IMG/VR virus record: IMGVR_UViG_3300033153_007126
Coordinates: 1-30,757 of that record
Direction: 5' to 3' (one strand)
DNA: 30,757 bases
Source: a virus
Each line of letters begins with the position of its first letter. Within the stretch, counting starts at the first letter, position 1. Shown here piece after piece: positions 22,006 through 28,968 of this stretch. The notes under the pieces were generated by a model. The model had not been told where the DNA came from and searched no databases. It saw nothing but the letters and a program-made list of their open reading frames with translations. The translations under genes were made by a program, and so were the position numbers.

Positions 22006-22457
22006 TTTTAATATGTAACTTAACTAGAGATATTGAGTTAAAATATACACAGGGGGGATCTGCTATTGCAAATCTTGGAGTAGCAACCAATAGGAAATGG
22101 AAAGACAAAAATACTGGTGAGCTAAAAGAAGAGGTTACTTTTGTTGATGTAACCGTATTTGGGAAAAGTGCTGAAACTGCAAACCAGTATCTTAAAAAAG
22201 GCTCAAAAGTTTTAATTGATGGCAGATTGAAGTTTGACCAATGGACAGACCAAAGTGGGCAAAAAAGATCTAAACTTTCAGTAGTAGCAGAATCTTTACA
22301 GTTTTTAGACTCTAAAAAACAGAGTAATCAAAATCAATCATATTCCCAACCTCAGCAAAACGATCAAAACAATTACCAACAACCAAATCAACAAGCAGCA
22401 CCACCAAATGTGACAGATGGCGATCAAATTCCTTTCGCTCCATATTTAGGCTATTAA
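21990..22457 (+). CDS. ssb: single-stranded DNA-binding protein
   Basis: 155 residues from ATG 21990 with SD AAGGA. The OB fold runs from MYNKVILICNLTRDIELKYT to about residue 105 with KEEVTFVDVTVFGKSAETAN and LKKGSKVLIDGRLKFDQWTD. The tail is Gln/Asn/Pro-rich. The expected acidic end DDIPF appears as DGDQIPF but is followed by six more residues (APYLGY), so the usual partner-binding tip is not terminal. It serves phage replication and recombination with the annealing protein. Confidence 0.93.
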   Translation: MYNKVILICNLTRDIELKYTQGGSAIANLGVATNRKWKDKNTGELKEEVTFVDVTVFGKSAETANQYLKKGSKVLIDGRLKFDQWTDQSGQKRSKLSVVAESLQFLDSKKQSNQNQSYSQPQQNDQNNYQQPNQQAAPPNVTDGDQIPFAPYLGY

Positions 22458-22466
22458 AGGCTAATT

Positions 22467-22844
22467 ATGAGCTTACTAATAGAATGTTCAGATAATGTTA
22501 TGGAAGCCTACGAGGAAGCCACAGACCAATGTGAGGGGGATCTTCATCTCTTAGCTTTTTTAATTATTTTCTTTGAGCCTAAGTACTCATACAGCGAAAC
22601 AAAAATGAATTTTGACAGCGGTCAAGATATTGAAAAGTATCACGATTCTTTCGAGAGAATCAATAATATGAAACCAAAGGAGGTTAAAACATTCATAAAG
22701 TCATATTACCGCCAAGTTGATGGCGGTATGGCTTTTTTACGGGAGGCTGTAGTAGATGAATATAAACAGATACTACCTAAAGACAAAAAGGTGTGTGACG
22801 GCAAAAAACCGTCATTTAAACTAAATCAGACGAGCTTATTCTAA
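22467..22844 (+). CDS. protein of unknown function
   Basis: 125 residues, acidic N-terminal half with a hydrophobic helix (LHLLAFLIIFFEPKYSYS, about residues 26-43), then a helical C-terminal half ending SFKLNQTSLF. That ending, with Q-x-x-S-L-F, resembles a clamp-binding peptide (QxxLxLF type), which would tie it to the replisome; this is inference. Confidence 0.6.
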   Translation: MSLLIECSDNVMEAYEEATDQCEGDLHLLAFLIIFFEPKYSYSETKMNFDSGQDIEKYHDSFERINNMKPKEVKTFIKSYYRQVDGGMAFLREAVVDEYKQILPKDKKVCDGKKPSFKLNQTSLF

Positions 22845-22854
22845 AGGGAAAAAA

Positions 22855-23061
22855 ATGATAATTGAGACGAAAAAAGGGACGGTTTTTATCAAAACTAAAG
22901 GCATTAAAGGACTTACTAAAAGAATTTTAAACATGGGTAATGAGATGTTTGTTCATTATAAATATTCGGTAATAGAAATCCCTTGTAATGATAAAATTCA
23001 CTATGAAGAGGTATTTAAAAAAATAGTTGAAAAAATAAATTCTAAAAAAACTAAGGAATAA
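22855..23061 (+). CDS. small basic protein, unknown
   Basis: 68 residues, Lys-rich; begins MIIETKKGTVFIKTKGIKGL and ends INSKKTKE. SD AAAGGG. No family recognised. Confidence 0.55.
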   Translation: MIIETKKGTVFIKTKGIKGLTKRILNMGNEMFVHYKYSVIEIPCNDKIHYEEVFKKIVEKINSKKTKE

Positions 23062-23064
23062 ATT

Positions 23065-23175
23065 ATGTCAAGGACTCTAACTATTAAATACAACACATTA
23101 ATACAAATGTGGAGGGCTAAAATGGTAAAACAAGGCAAAATCAAACTTATTAAGAACGGTGCTAAAAATGGCTAA
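23065..23175 (+). CDS. micro-ORF, basic
   Basis: 36 residues from ATG 23065, strongly basic (MSRTLTIKYNTLIQMWRAKM, then KLIKNGAKNG). SD CTAAGGA. It overlaps the next gene's start by 8 bases. Translation is plausible but unproved. Confidence 0.4.
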   Translation: MSRTLTIKYNTLIQMWRAKMVKQGKIKLIKNGAKNG

Positions 23176-23431
23176 TGATGTAAAGCTCCTATTTTTAGGA
23201 CCATTGATATTAACCGTAATTTCTGCAAACAATGCTTATGGTGCTGAAAAATGCACCATTCTAAAAGAAGATAGAGCTTTTAATTGGAAACTTTCTACTT
23301 GGCAAAATGTTACTTTTGAGAGGTGTTCAAAACTTTACACATCAAAATATCTAACAAAAGTGGGTAAAAAAGTCGTTCAAGTTAAGCCAAATTTAGTTGG
23401 TAAGACTGCTTTTTACACGATAGGAGAGTAA
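23168..23431 (+). CDS. small exported protein
   Basis: 87 residues from ATG 23168. A signal peptide (VKLLFLGPLILTVISANNAYG) with likely cleavage at AYG-AEK. The mature part has two Cys (residues near 30 and 53), with WKLSTWQNVTFERCSK. Periplasmic proteins from the early region may affect the host envelope; this is a guess. An alternative start is GTG 23159. Confidence 0.6.
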   Translation: MANDVKLLFLGPLILTVISANNAYGAEKCTILKEDRAFNWKLSTWQNVTFERCSKLYTSKYLTKVGKKVVQVKPNLVGKTAFYTIGE

Positions 23432-23432
23432 G

Positions 23433-23528
23433 ATGGACTTAGGCGATTTTTTGTTATCTATTATTGCGATAATGGTGGGGCTTTTAATAACAGAGATTGA
23501 TAGAATGTTTTTAAACTTTTTGTTTTAA
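23433..23528 (+). CDS. membrane micro-protein
   Basis: 31 residues, one hydrophobic helix (FLLSIIAIMVGLLITEIDR). SD TAGGAG. Starts one base after the upstream stop; may be coupled. No further assignment. Confidence 0.45.
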   Translation: MDLGDFLLSIIAIMVGLLITEIDRMFLNFLF

Positions 23529-23539
23529 GTTTAATTTAG

Positions 23540-23621
23540 TATAATTACAATAAGACCTTTAAAAAGGCAAGGATTTAGCTCTTTTAAAAGCAAGAGCGAC
23601 CTACTTTAACTTAGGAGTAGG
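23540..23621 (+). promoter_or_regulatory. promoter and three-hairpin leader
   Basis: TATAAT at 23540-23545, predicted start near 23552. The leader then has hairpins CCTTT/AAAGG-like (23556-23567), GCTCTT (23578-23583)/AAGAGC (23592-23597), and CCTACT (23600-23605)/AGTAGG (23616-23621). The last hides part of the SD AGGAG (23613-23617). Confidence 0.45.
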
Positions 23622-23623
23622 AA

Positions 23624-24001
23624 ATGATACCAATTTATAGAGCAAAGGAATTAAAAAAAGACAATTATGTGATTGGTAGTTACATTGAAAATAGTATAGA
23701 TTGTCCTTGTATTGTAGATATGGATGCAGAGCAATACGAAATAGATAAAACAACTTTGAGTATATCATTTAAAGATATGTTAGACAAAGACAATAAAAAG
23801 ATATTTGCTAGTTTAGACTACATTGGTGGGGTAGGGGGAGATATCCTTTTTTATGAAAAAGAATACGAAAACTATACGGCAGAATTTTCAACAAGTGGCT
23901 TTATGCTGTATGAATATCTTGATGGAAAAAGCATTAAAAACACTATCATAAGAGGTATAGGAAGTATAAGAGATTTTGTAGTAAAAGGAATCCAAAAATA
24001 A
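23624..24001 (+). CDS. YopX-like phage protein
   Basis: 125 residues. IPIYRAKELKKDNYVIGSYI, YEIDKTTLSISFKDMLDKDN followed by KKIFASLDYIGGVGGDIL follow the YopX-type order (R-x-K ... G-S-Y ... I-D-x-x-T-L ... D-x-x-x-K-x-I-F). It would then be the second such gene in the window, on the other arm. Function unknown. Confidence 0.65.
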   Translation: MIPIYRAKELKKDNYVIGSYIENSIDCPCIVDMDAEQYEIDKTTLSISFKDMLDKDNKKIFASLDYIGGVGGDILFYEKEYENYTAEFSTSGFMLYEYLDGKSIKNTIIRGIGSIRDFVVKGIQK

Positions 24002-24015
24002 CTAAGGAGTAGGAA

Positions 24016-24213
24016 ATGAGTCACAGCAAAGAAATATTAAATCATTTAGAAAACGGTAACAAAATCACTGCATTAGAAGCTTTGAATCTTTTTGGGTGCT
24101 TTCGTTTGGGTGCTAGAATTTACGATCTTAAGAAGTTAGGGCATGAGATTGAAAGCGATATGATAAAAATACCGAGCGGTAAAATGGTTGCTGAGTATAG
24201 TTTAAAGGTTTAG
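24016..24213 (+). CDS. small helix-turn-helix protein (HTH_39-like)
   Basis: 65 residues. KEILNHLENGNKITALEALN, CFRLGARIYDLKKLGHEIES: the I-L-x-x-L-x-x-G-x-x-I-T-x-x-E-A-L ... R-L-x-x-R-I-x-x-L-x-x-x-G pattern is the HTH_39 family found in phage genomes, likely DNA binding. Its SD region (AACTAAGGAGTAGGAAATGA) nearly repeats that of the preceding gene. Confidence 0.7.
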   Translation: MSHSKEILNHLENGNKITALEALNLFGCFRLGARIYDLKKLGHEIESDMIKIPSGKMVAEYSLKV

Positions 24214-24221
24214 TAACTCTA

Positions 24222-24230
24222 TGGTATAAT
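24222..24230 (+). promoter_or_regulatory. extended -10 promoter of structured segment
   Basis: TGGTATAAT lies eight bases after the HTH gene stop. Predicted start near 24237. What follows is about 195 bases without a normal gene. Confidence 0.6.
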
Positions 24231-24242
24231 ACAAACAACAAC

Positions 24243-24277
24243 ACCCAACCACATCTTGAAGTGTGCAAAAGTTGGGT
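24243..24277 (+). ncRNA. 5' hairpin of the structured segment
   Basis: ACCCAAC (24243-24249) pairs with GTTGGGT (24271-24277), with an inner CACA/TGTG stem (24250-24253 with 24262-24265), and TTTT directly after. It could be a transcription terminator making a short RNA of about 45 bases, or a 5' stabiliser. Confidence 0.45.
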
Positions 24278-24309
24278 TTTGAGTTATTTTAAAATGAACT
24301 TTTAAATCA

Positions 24310-24404
24310 GCATCACTGAGACCCTATCACCCCGTCTCTTGATGGGGTGCTGGTTTAAGAGTTTATATCAAGGGGTCTTAGTGATGCAAAACCCCACTCT
24401 TAAA
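24310..24404 (+). ncRNA. structured RNA candidate with competing long stems
   Basis: Stem A is 15 bp with one G-T: GCATCACTGAGACCC (24310-24324) with GGGTCTTAGTGATGC (24373-24387). Inside it is a 9-bp hairpin CACCCCGTC-TCTT-GATGGGGTG (24328-24349). Stem B, TTTAAGAGT (24354-24362) with ACTCTTAAA (24396-24404), interleaves with A as in a pseudoknot. A third pairing, GGGGT (24372-24376) with ACCCC (24391-24395), competes with A. It ends 28 bases before the nuclease ATG. No known RNA family recognised. Confidence 0.55.
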
Positions 24405-24432
24405 ATTATTGTCAATCATCGAAAGATTTAAA

Positions 24433-25020
24433 ATGTATTTAGAAGTATGCTTAGAAGAATTAGAGCAGAAAGAGTTATATTTTAAGCTAAATGATATTTT
24501 TTGCTTAGAGAAAGAGGGGAAAGTTGCAGGAATTTATGCAATTTTTAAAGAAGATATTTGTTTGTATGTCGGACAATCTCAAAATGTAGCAAGTAGAATC
24601 GCTACCCACTTAAAAGGCAAGTACGAAACAGCCTCAGATATATACATATGGGACATTAAGGACTGTGGATTTGATAGTTTTTTTGAAAAGTCTAAAGAAT
24701 CACAAAAAGCAATTTTAATAAATGCAGAAAATTGGATGTTTAAACAATTAAAACCTATTGAAAATCTTGCTATTGATTTTAATATAATTATCCCAAAAAA
24801 ACAACAACCTGATATAGATTTAGAGTATATTCCAAGTATTAGCATTATCCTTAAAGAGCCTTATGAGACTGTAATCTATACAGAACTGCCAGAAGAAAAT
24901 ATAATAAATATTGATTATTTGCATTGTGTCGAAATACTAGATGATGAAACACATAACAAGGTTTTAGACATCATAAAAGTAAAAAACTTTTGTTCAAAAG
25001 GATACAAAAATGAGTATTAA
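24433..25020 (+). CDS. GIY-YIG nuclease
   Basis: 195 residues from ATG 24433 (a TTG at 24409 would add eight). The GIY-YIG domain is at about residues 28-110: GIYAIFKEDICLYVGQSQNV, ASRIATHLKG, and the metal-binding Glu in NAENWMFKQLKPIENLA. The C-terminal 85 residues are acidic and of no known type. It overlaps the replication initiator gene by 11 bases and follows a structured RNA-like leader. It may be a homing nuclease or part of the phage's attack on host DNA. Confidence 0.82.
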   Translation: MYLEVCLEELEQKELYFKLNDIFCLEKEGKVAGIYAIFKEDICLYVGQSQNVASRIATHLKGKYETASDIYIWDIKDCGFDSFFEKSKESQKAILINAENWMFKQLKPIENLAIDFNIIIPKKQQPDIDLEYIPSISIILKEPYETVIYTELPEENIINIDYLHCVEILDDETHNKVLDIIKVKNFCSKGYKNEY

Positions 25021-25726
25021 ATTTATGGCAAGAGTGTGGAAAGAGGAAAGTCTATCTAGTAATCAAAAACTAATAATGTTGTCAATATCCGACAATGCAA
25101 ATGACGAGGGAGTATGTTATCCCTCAGTAGATAATATACAGAAAAAGACTTGTTTGTCAAGACCTACGGTAATAAAAATAGTTAAAGAGTTAGAATCAAA
25201 AAACTATCTTATGATCCACAAAAGAGCTAGAAAAAAAGGCGGTAGATATTCAAATTTATATCTTGTTTTTCCATCTGAAACATTAGAAAACTTAGATGAT
25301 GAATACAGAGAAAAATTTAGCCAAAGTAAAGAGGCTTTACTATACCCCCAAAGTAAAGAGGCTTTACCACAAAATGATAGCCAAAGTAAAGAGGCTTTAC
25401 CTAAACCATCACTTACTTTATTTAACCATCACTTATTTAAAGAAATGAATAGTGAGGAAAAAGAATTATTTTTAGAGTATTTAAAAGTAAGAACAAAATT
25501 AAAACTTGTTACTACTTATTCAATACAAGATAGATTGTTAAAAAAATATTTTGAGTTTGGCAGGACAATAGATATTCTAGAGAACGCAATAAATAGCAGT
25601 TGGAGAGATTTTTATAAACCTAAACAGCAATACAACCCAAAGCAACCAAAAGAGTCTCTTGGTGATGTGGCTAGAAGATTACACGAAAATTCCAACATAG
25701 AAGAAGCGGAGGTGCTACATGGATAA
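25010..25726 (+). CDS. replication initiator (lambda O-like, N-terminal winged helix)
   Basis: 238 residues. The N-terminal winged helix (MARVWKEESLSSNQKLIMLS, CYPSVDNIQKKTCLSRPTVI, VKELESKNYLMIHKRARKKG) is of the HTH_36 type. Then a linker with three copies of QSKEAL (about residues 105-128), encoded by DNA iterons, then a C-terminal DnaD-like helical region (FLEYLKVRTKLKLVTTYSIQ, IDILENAINSSWRDFYKP). It should bind the iterons and recruit helicase via the next gene. SD: AAAAGG. Confidence 0.78.
   Translation: MSIKFMARVWKEESLSSNQKLIMLSISDNANDEGVCYPSVDNIQKKTCLSRPTVIKIVKELESKNYLMIHKRARKKGGRYSNLYLVFPSETLENLDDEYREKFSQSKEALLYPQSKEALPQNDSQSKEALPKPSLTLFNHHLFKEMNSEEKELFLEYLKVRTKLKLVTTYSIQDRLLKKYFEFGRTIDILENAINSSWRDFYKPKQQYNPKQPKESLGDVARRLHENSNIEEAEVLHG
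25321..25400 (+). other. origin of replication: three iterons with dyads
   Basis: CCAAAGTAAAGAGGCTTTAC occurs exactly at 25321-25340, 25348-25367 and 25381-25400. Each carries the dyad GTAAAG-AGG-CTTTAC. It is inside the initiator gene, as with lambda ori inside O. Iteron binding by the initiator is inferred. Confidence 0.75.
25404..25440 (+). repeat. A+T-rich direct repeats next to iterons (putative unwinding element)
   Basis: AACCATCACTTA occurs at 25404-25415 and 25424-25435, inside an A+T-rich tract. It sits directly after the third iteron, where an origin unwinding region would be. Confidence 0.6.
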
Positions 25727-26300
25727 AATACTTGACTACATAGGAGAATTGTTAAATATCAAATCTAACAATGAATTAACAGCTAGTAAGATGGTTTCGG
25801 AACTAAATCAAATTTCTAATAAGACAGATTTTTTAAACTTCTTAGAAGATAACTACAATGATATAGATTTTAAATACTTATCAGGGTTTCAAACATTTAT
25901 TGAAGTTACAAAAAGATACAAAAAACAAGAGTACGAAAAAATAAACAAGGAAAGCATAGAAAAAGGGAGTGCGAAATATCTAACACTTTGCAAAAAAGTA
26001 AATGATGTGCGAGTGCCTTATAATTCATATCTAAACCACCACGGAAAAGAATTAAATTATGAGTCTTTCCAAGATGCAAATGGAAACGATGCTTTTACAA
26101 AAGAGGATATATCTATTTTAAGCCGTGTAGGTTCGATTACAACCTGTTTAAGCCTACAAAGACAAGCAAGTGGTAGCGATGAGCTTTTTAATAGGTTAGA
26201 AAGCGATTTTAGGAAGAGATTGAGTTTTGAGAATAAATCAAAAGATTTGCAAGGTGGTGCAAAAATAAAAGCACTAGCAAATAAAGTTAAAAGGTTTTAA
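25719..26300 (+). CDS. probable helicase loader or replication partner
   Basis: 193 residues, overlapping the initiator gene by 8 bases, the place held by gene P in lambda. Helical, with acidic N-terminal half (LLNIKSNNELTASKMVSELN; FLEDNYNDIDFKYLSGFQTF) and basic C-terminus (LQGGAKIKALANKVKRF). No motif of known loaders is visible (no Walker A). The function is inferred from position only. Confidence 0.5.
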   Translation: MDKILDYIGELLNIKSNNELTASKMVSELNQISNKTDFLNFLEDNYNDIDFKYLSGFQTFIEVTKRYKKQEYEKINKESIEKGSAKYLTLCKKVNDVRVPYNSYLNHHGKELNYESFQDANGNDAFTKEDISILSRVGSITTCLSLQRQASGSDELFNRLESDFRKRLSFENKSKDLQGGAKIKALANKVKRF

Positions 26301-26301
26301 G

Positions 26302-26691
26302 ATGACAAAAATGAAATCACTAAAACAATCAAAATTAGAAGAGGATGCAAAAGTTAAATACAGCGAAAGGACTAAAGCACGGTTAAGAGATAAGATTTGT
26401 GATGTATGCGATAAGCCATTTACAGGAGATCTAATTGCTAAATATTGTTGCAAAGCTTGTAATTATGTTGGAGGTAGAAGAAAACTGAAGATTAAAACTT
26501 ACACTTGTAGTTACAATGGGTGTGACAAAGAGATTAAAGCTACTCATCATCGTGATTATTGCACGGACTGCTTTGCTAAAGTTCGTGGTAATAATGCGAA
26601 AATTGCAAGAGTATCAAGTCCTAATCACATGAAGAAAAAAGAGCCTGTGAGGGTTAGTATAAATTCAGATTGGAGGGAGATCTTAAAATGA
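26302..26691 (+). CDS. zinc-finger protein
   Basis: 129 residues, very basic. Two zinc sites: CDVCDKPF...YCCKAC (about residues 33-53) and CSYNGCDKEI...HHRDYCTDC (about 69-90). The N-terminus is Lys-rich. It may bind nucleic acid. In the replication cluster; stop overlaps next start (ATGA). Confidence 0.65.
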   Translation: MTKMKSLKQSKLEEDAKVKYSERTKARLRDKICDVCDKPFTGDLIAKYCCKACNYVGGRRKLKIKTYTCSYNGCDKEIKATHHRDYCTDCFAKVRGNNAKIARVSSPNHMKKKEPVRVSINSDWREILK

Positions 26692-26972
26692 CAAAAGAAC
26701 AACAAATAATTACAAGGTTAGCAAGTGTAGAGACTAGATATGATAGTCCAGATGAAGTACAATGTGAGTTGGATGAGTTAAAACGGCTTTTATTTGAAGA
26801 TAGGAATTGTAGGAGTTGCAATTATTTAATCAAAGAAACTCTTTGTAATCATAAAATAATACACTTTGCATCACCTGCGTATATTAAACTTAAAGGTTGT
26901 AGGTTTTGGAAAAGCAAAATAACAAATATTGAAGATCTGAAGGTTGAAGAACCTGTAAACAATAAAGTCTAA
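26688..26972 (+). CDS. small Cys-rich protein, unknown
   Basis: 94 residues from ATG 26688, coupled by ATGA overlap; an in-frame TTG at 26670 is inside the preceding gene and unlikely. Cys pattern CRSC, then C-x-H, then C (residues near 42-78: RNCRSCNYLIKETLCNHKII, LKGCRFW) suggests a zinc knuckle. No family recognised. Confidence 0.6.
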   Translation: MTKEQQIITRLASVETRYDSPDEVQCELDELKRLLFEDRNCRSCNYLIKETLCNHKIIHFASPAYIKLKGCRFWKSKITNIEDLKVEEPVNNKV

Positions 26973-27000
26973 ACTGTTACAATACCAAAAAGGATTCTTA

Positions 27001-27357
27001 TTGGATGAAACACACCCCATTATTATACAAGCCTTAAAAGAAAAAAGAAACTATTTAACGATTCGGGAGTGTGCTGTTGTTTTAAAATATTCCGACTCTG
27101 GAGGAATTACAGAGGCTTGTAAAATAGGTTTTATTGCTAGATTAAGTAGAGGTAAATATGACATTAGAAGTGTACACAAACGGCTTTTAGAGGTCTTAAA
27201 AGATACAAGGTTTGATAGTCTTCACCTTGTTTCTTTTGATGGCTTTCCTATCCAAATTAAACACTTTTCCCAATCAACAAATCAATTATTTTTTGAGTTT
27301 GAAACGAGTGAAGATAAGCTCTTGTTTTTAGATAAATTAAGGTTTCTTGATGATTAG
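27001..27357 (+). CDS. small protein with HTH-like N-terminus, unknown
   Basis: 118 residues from TTG 27001 (SD AAAAGGATT); no ATG fits. YLTIRECAVVLKYSDSGGIT looks like an excisionase or MerR-type winged helix. The C-terminal half is beta-rich with FDGFPIQIKHFSQSTN. It precedes a short ORF and then the portal promoter. Confidence 0.5.
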   Translation: MDETHPIIIQALKEKRNYLTIRECAVVLKYSDSGGITEACKIGFIARLSRGKYDIRSVHKRLLEVLKDTRFDSLHLVSFDGFPIQIKHFSQSTNQLFFEFETSEDKLLFLDKLRFLDD

Positions 27358-27523
27358 AAAAGTAGAAAAGTTTGCTAAGGAAAGAATTGTACTTTTAAAA
27401 GAAATGAAACCCAAAATGAAATTTGAAAAGTCAAAAGATTTATTATCTGGTCAAATTGTAGAAGCTGAAATTTTACTAAAAGAAATTAGAGATATTAAAA
27501 GAGAATTTATACTAAAAAAATAA
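27350..27523 (+). CDS. very small basic helical protein
   Basis: 57 residues, Lys/Glu-rich helix (MIRKVEKFAKERIVLLKEMK, ending KREFILKK). It overlaps the previous gene by 8 bases. No family recognised. Confidence 0.5.
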   Translation: MIRKVEKFAKERIVLLKEMKPKMKFEKSKDLLSGQIVEAEILLKEIRDIKREFILKK

Positions 27524-27525
27524 AT

Positions 27526-27534
27526 TGTTATAAT
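27526..27534 (+). promoter_or_regulatory. extended -10 promoter, head module
   Basis: TGTTATAAT, predicted start near 27541, then AAAAAATAAGGTT and the portal ATG. It shares this leader with the tape measure gene at 7722. Confidence 0.65.
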
Positions 27535-27555
27535 AAACAAAAAATAAGGTTTATA

Positions 27556-28968
27556 ATGCCTCAAATAACGAAAGTTTGGGATCGTGATGAAGATTCTAAA
27601 TACTTACTCAAAAAAATAGAGTTTATGAATGATGTAACCGATGGAACTGCTCATATGCGAGAGGTTGCGAAAGAAAAGTTATATCTTCCACAATTTCCAA
27701 AAGAAACCCCTGACGAGTACAAAACACGGCTTAATATAACTGTATTAGAACCTTTTACAGCCGATGCAATTCAATCTTCAAAAGGTAAGATATTTTCTAA
27801 AAACATAGTTTTAAATGATCTACCTAAAGAGTTTGATACTTACGGAATATTAGATAACTTTGACAGAAACGGTGCGACTTTTGAGGAGTTCGCTGGTGAG
27901 TTATCGGATCTACAATTAAAAGACGGGATCGCTTTCGTTTATGTTGCTTTTACTAAAACTTTAAACGATAAAACCATACCAAGCAAACAAGTACGACCTT
28001 ATGCAAGAGTAGTTAGTGGTGATAGAATAATCTCTAAAAAATATAGAACAATTAACGGTAAACTTCATCTTATTCAAATTGTAATTTCTGAGAATGTTTC
28101 GGGAGGTGAGGATAAATACCATCAAGAGATGGTACAGCAATACCGAAAAATCTATATTACTGGAACGGGTCAAATAACATATGAAGTTATTGTTAATGAC
28201 GGTGGTAATGAAAAACAGAAAGAAACTGGGAACATTACTCTAGGAGGTCAAACAGATCCAGAGATCCCAATAGTTCCATGCTACGGGAAGAAAAAAAGAT
28301 ATTTTGTAGGCACTTCTCACTTTGAAGAACTGGGATATTTAAACATAGAACATTACCAAAAAATGAGTGATTTTAATGGCAGTTTTCATTTAGCTGGAGC
28401 ATTAACCCCTGTAATAACAGGAGAAAAAATAAACAGCAATCAAATTAAAGATAGTGCAGTTGACGAACAACAGCAAGTGGGCGGTGCTGAAATAATGGCT
28501 CTTGAAAAAGGTGGAGATTTTAAGTGGGTTGGAGGAGGTGCTGATCTTGTTGCTATGCACAGTCACATCGAGAAAAGAGAAGAACGGATGAAGAGAATGG
28601 CTTTTGATGTTGTTGATGGTGGTAACAAAACAGCTACTCAAATAAAAGATGAGAAAAATGATAAAGAAGCTAAATTAAAATCATTAGCGATTAACCTTGA
28701 AAATTGTTTGAATAAGACTCTTTTATATATGTGTCAATATCTAAAAATTGAAATGGGTGACGGTAATGTTAAAGTGAATAAAGATTTCAACTTAACTGTT
28801 ATACCCATAGAAGATGTTAATATTTATAAAGATATGGTTTTAGAAAATGTTATCACAAAAGAGACTTTTTATAAAGAGATGCAACAAGGTGAGAGACTTT
28901 TAACTATTGAAAACAATGAAGCAGAGATTGAAAAATTAGCAGACGGTGAGCTTTTAGAAGATGGCTAA
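27556..28968 (+). CDS. portal protein, DUF4055-like
   Basis: 470 residues. DAIQSSKGKIFSKNI, GATFEEFAGELSDLQLKDGI, FVYVAF, VRPYARVVSGDRIISKKYRT, IPIVPCYGKKKRYFVGTSHF and the helix region YLNIEHYQKMSDFNGSFHLA then LTPVITGE follow the portal family DUF4055 (SPP1 gp6 type). It forms the dodecameric ring at the packaging vertex that TerL docks to. It overlaps the MuF gene by 8 bases. Confidence 0.82.
   Translation: MPQITKVWDRDEDSKYLLKKIEFMNDVTDGTAHMREVAKEKLYLPQFPKETPDEYKTRLNITVLEPFTADAIQSSKGKIFSKNIVLNDLPKEFDTYGILDNFDRNGATFEEFAGELSDLQLKDGIAFVYVAFTKTLNDKTIPSKQVRPYARVVSGDRIISKKYRTINGKLHLIQIVISENVSGGEDKYHQEMVQQYRKIYITGTGQITYEVIVNDGGNEKQKETGNITLGGQTDPEIPIVPCYGKKKRYFVGTSHFEELGYLNIEHYQKMSDFNGSFHLAGALTPVITGEKINSNQIKDSAVDEQQQVGGAEIMALEKGGDFKWVGGGADLVAMHSHIEKREERMKRMAFDVVDGGNKTATQIKDEKNDKEAKLKSLAINLENCLNKTLLYMCQYLKIEMGDGNVKVNKDFNLTVIPIEDVNIYKDMVLENVITKETFYKEMQQGERLLTIENNEAEIEKLADGELLEDG

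Noticed and set aside
24310-24404. Retron non-coding RNA
   Set aside because: Long inverted repeats fit superficially, but no reverse transcriptase gene is in the window and the size is small.
24222-25020. Group I intron containing the GIY-YIG gene
   Set aside because: GIY-YIG genes often sit in group I introns and structured RNA precedes this one. But the gene runs directly into the initiator gene by overlap, so there is no room for the 3' catalytic core, and no interrupted exon is visible.
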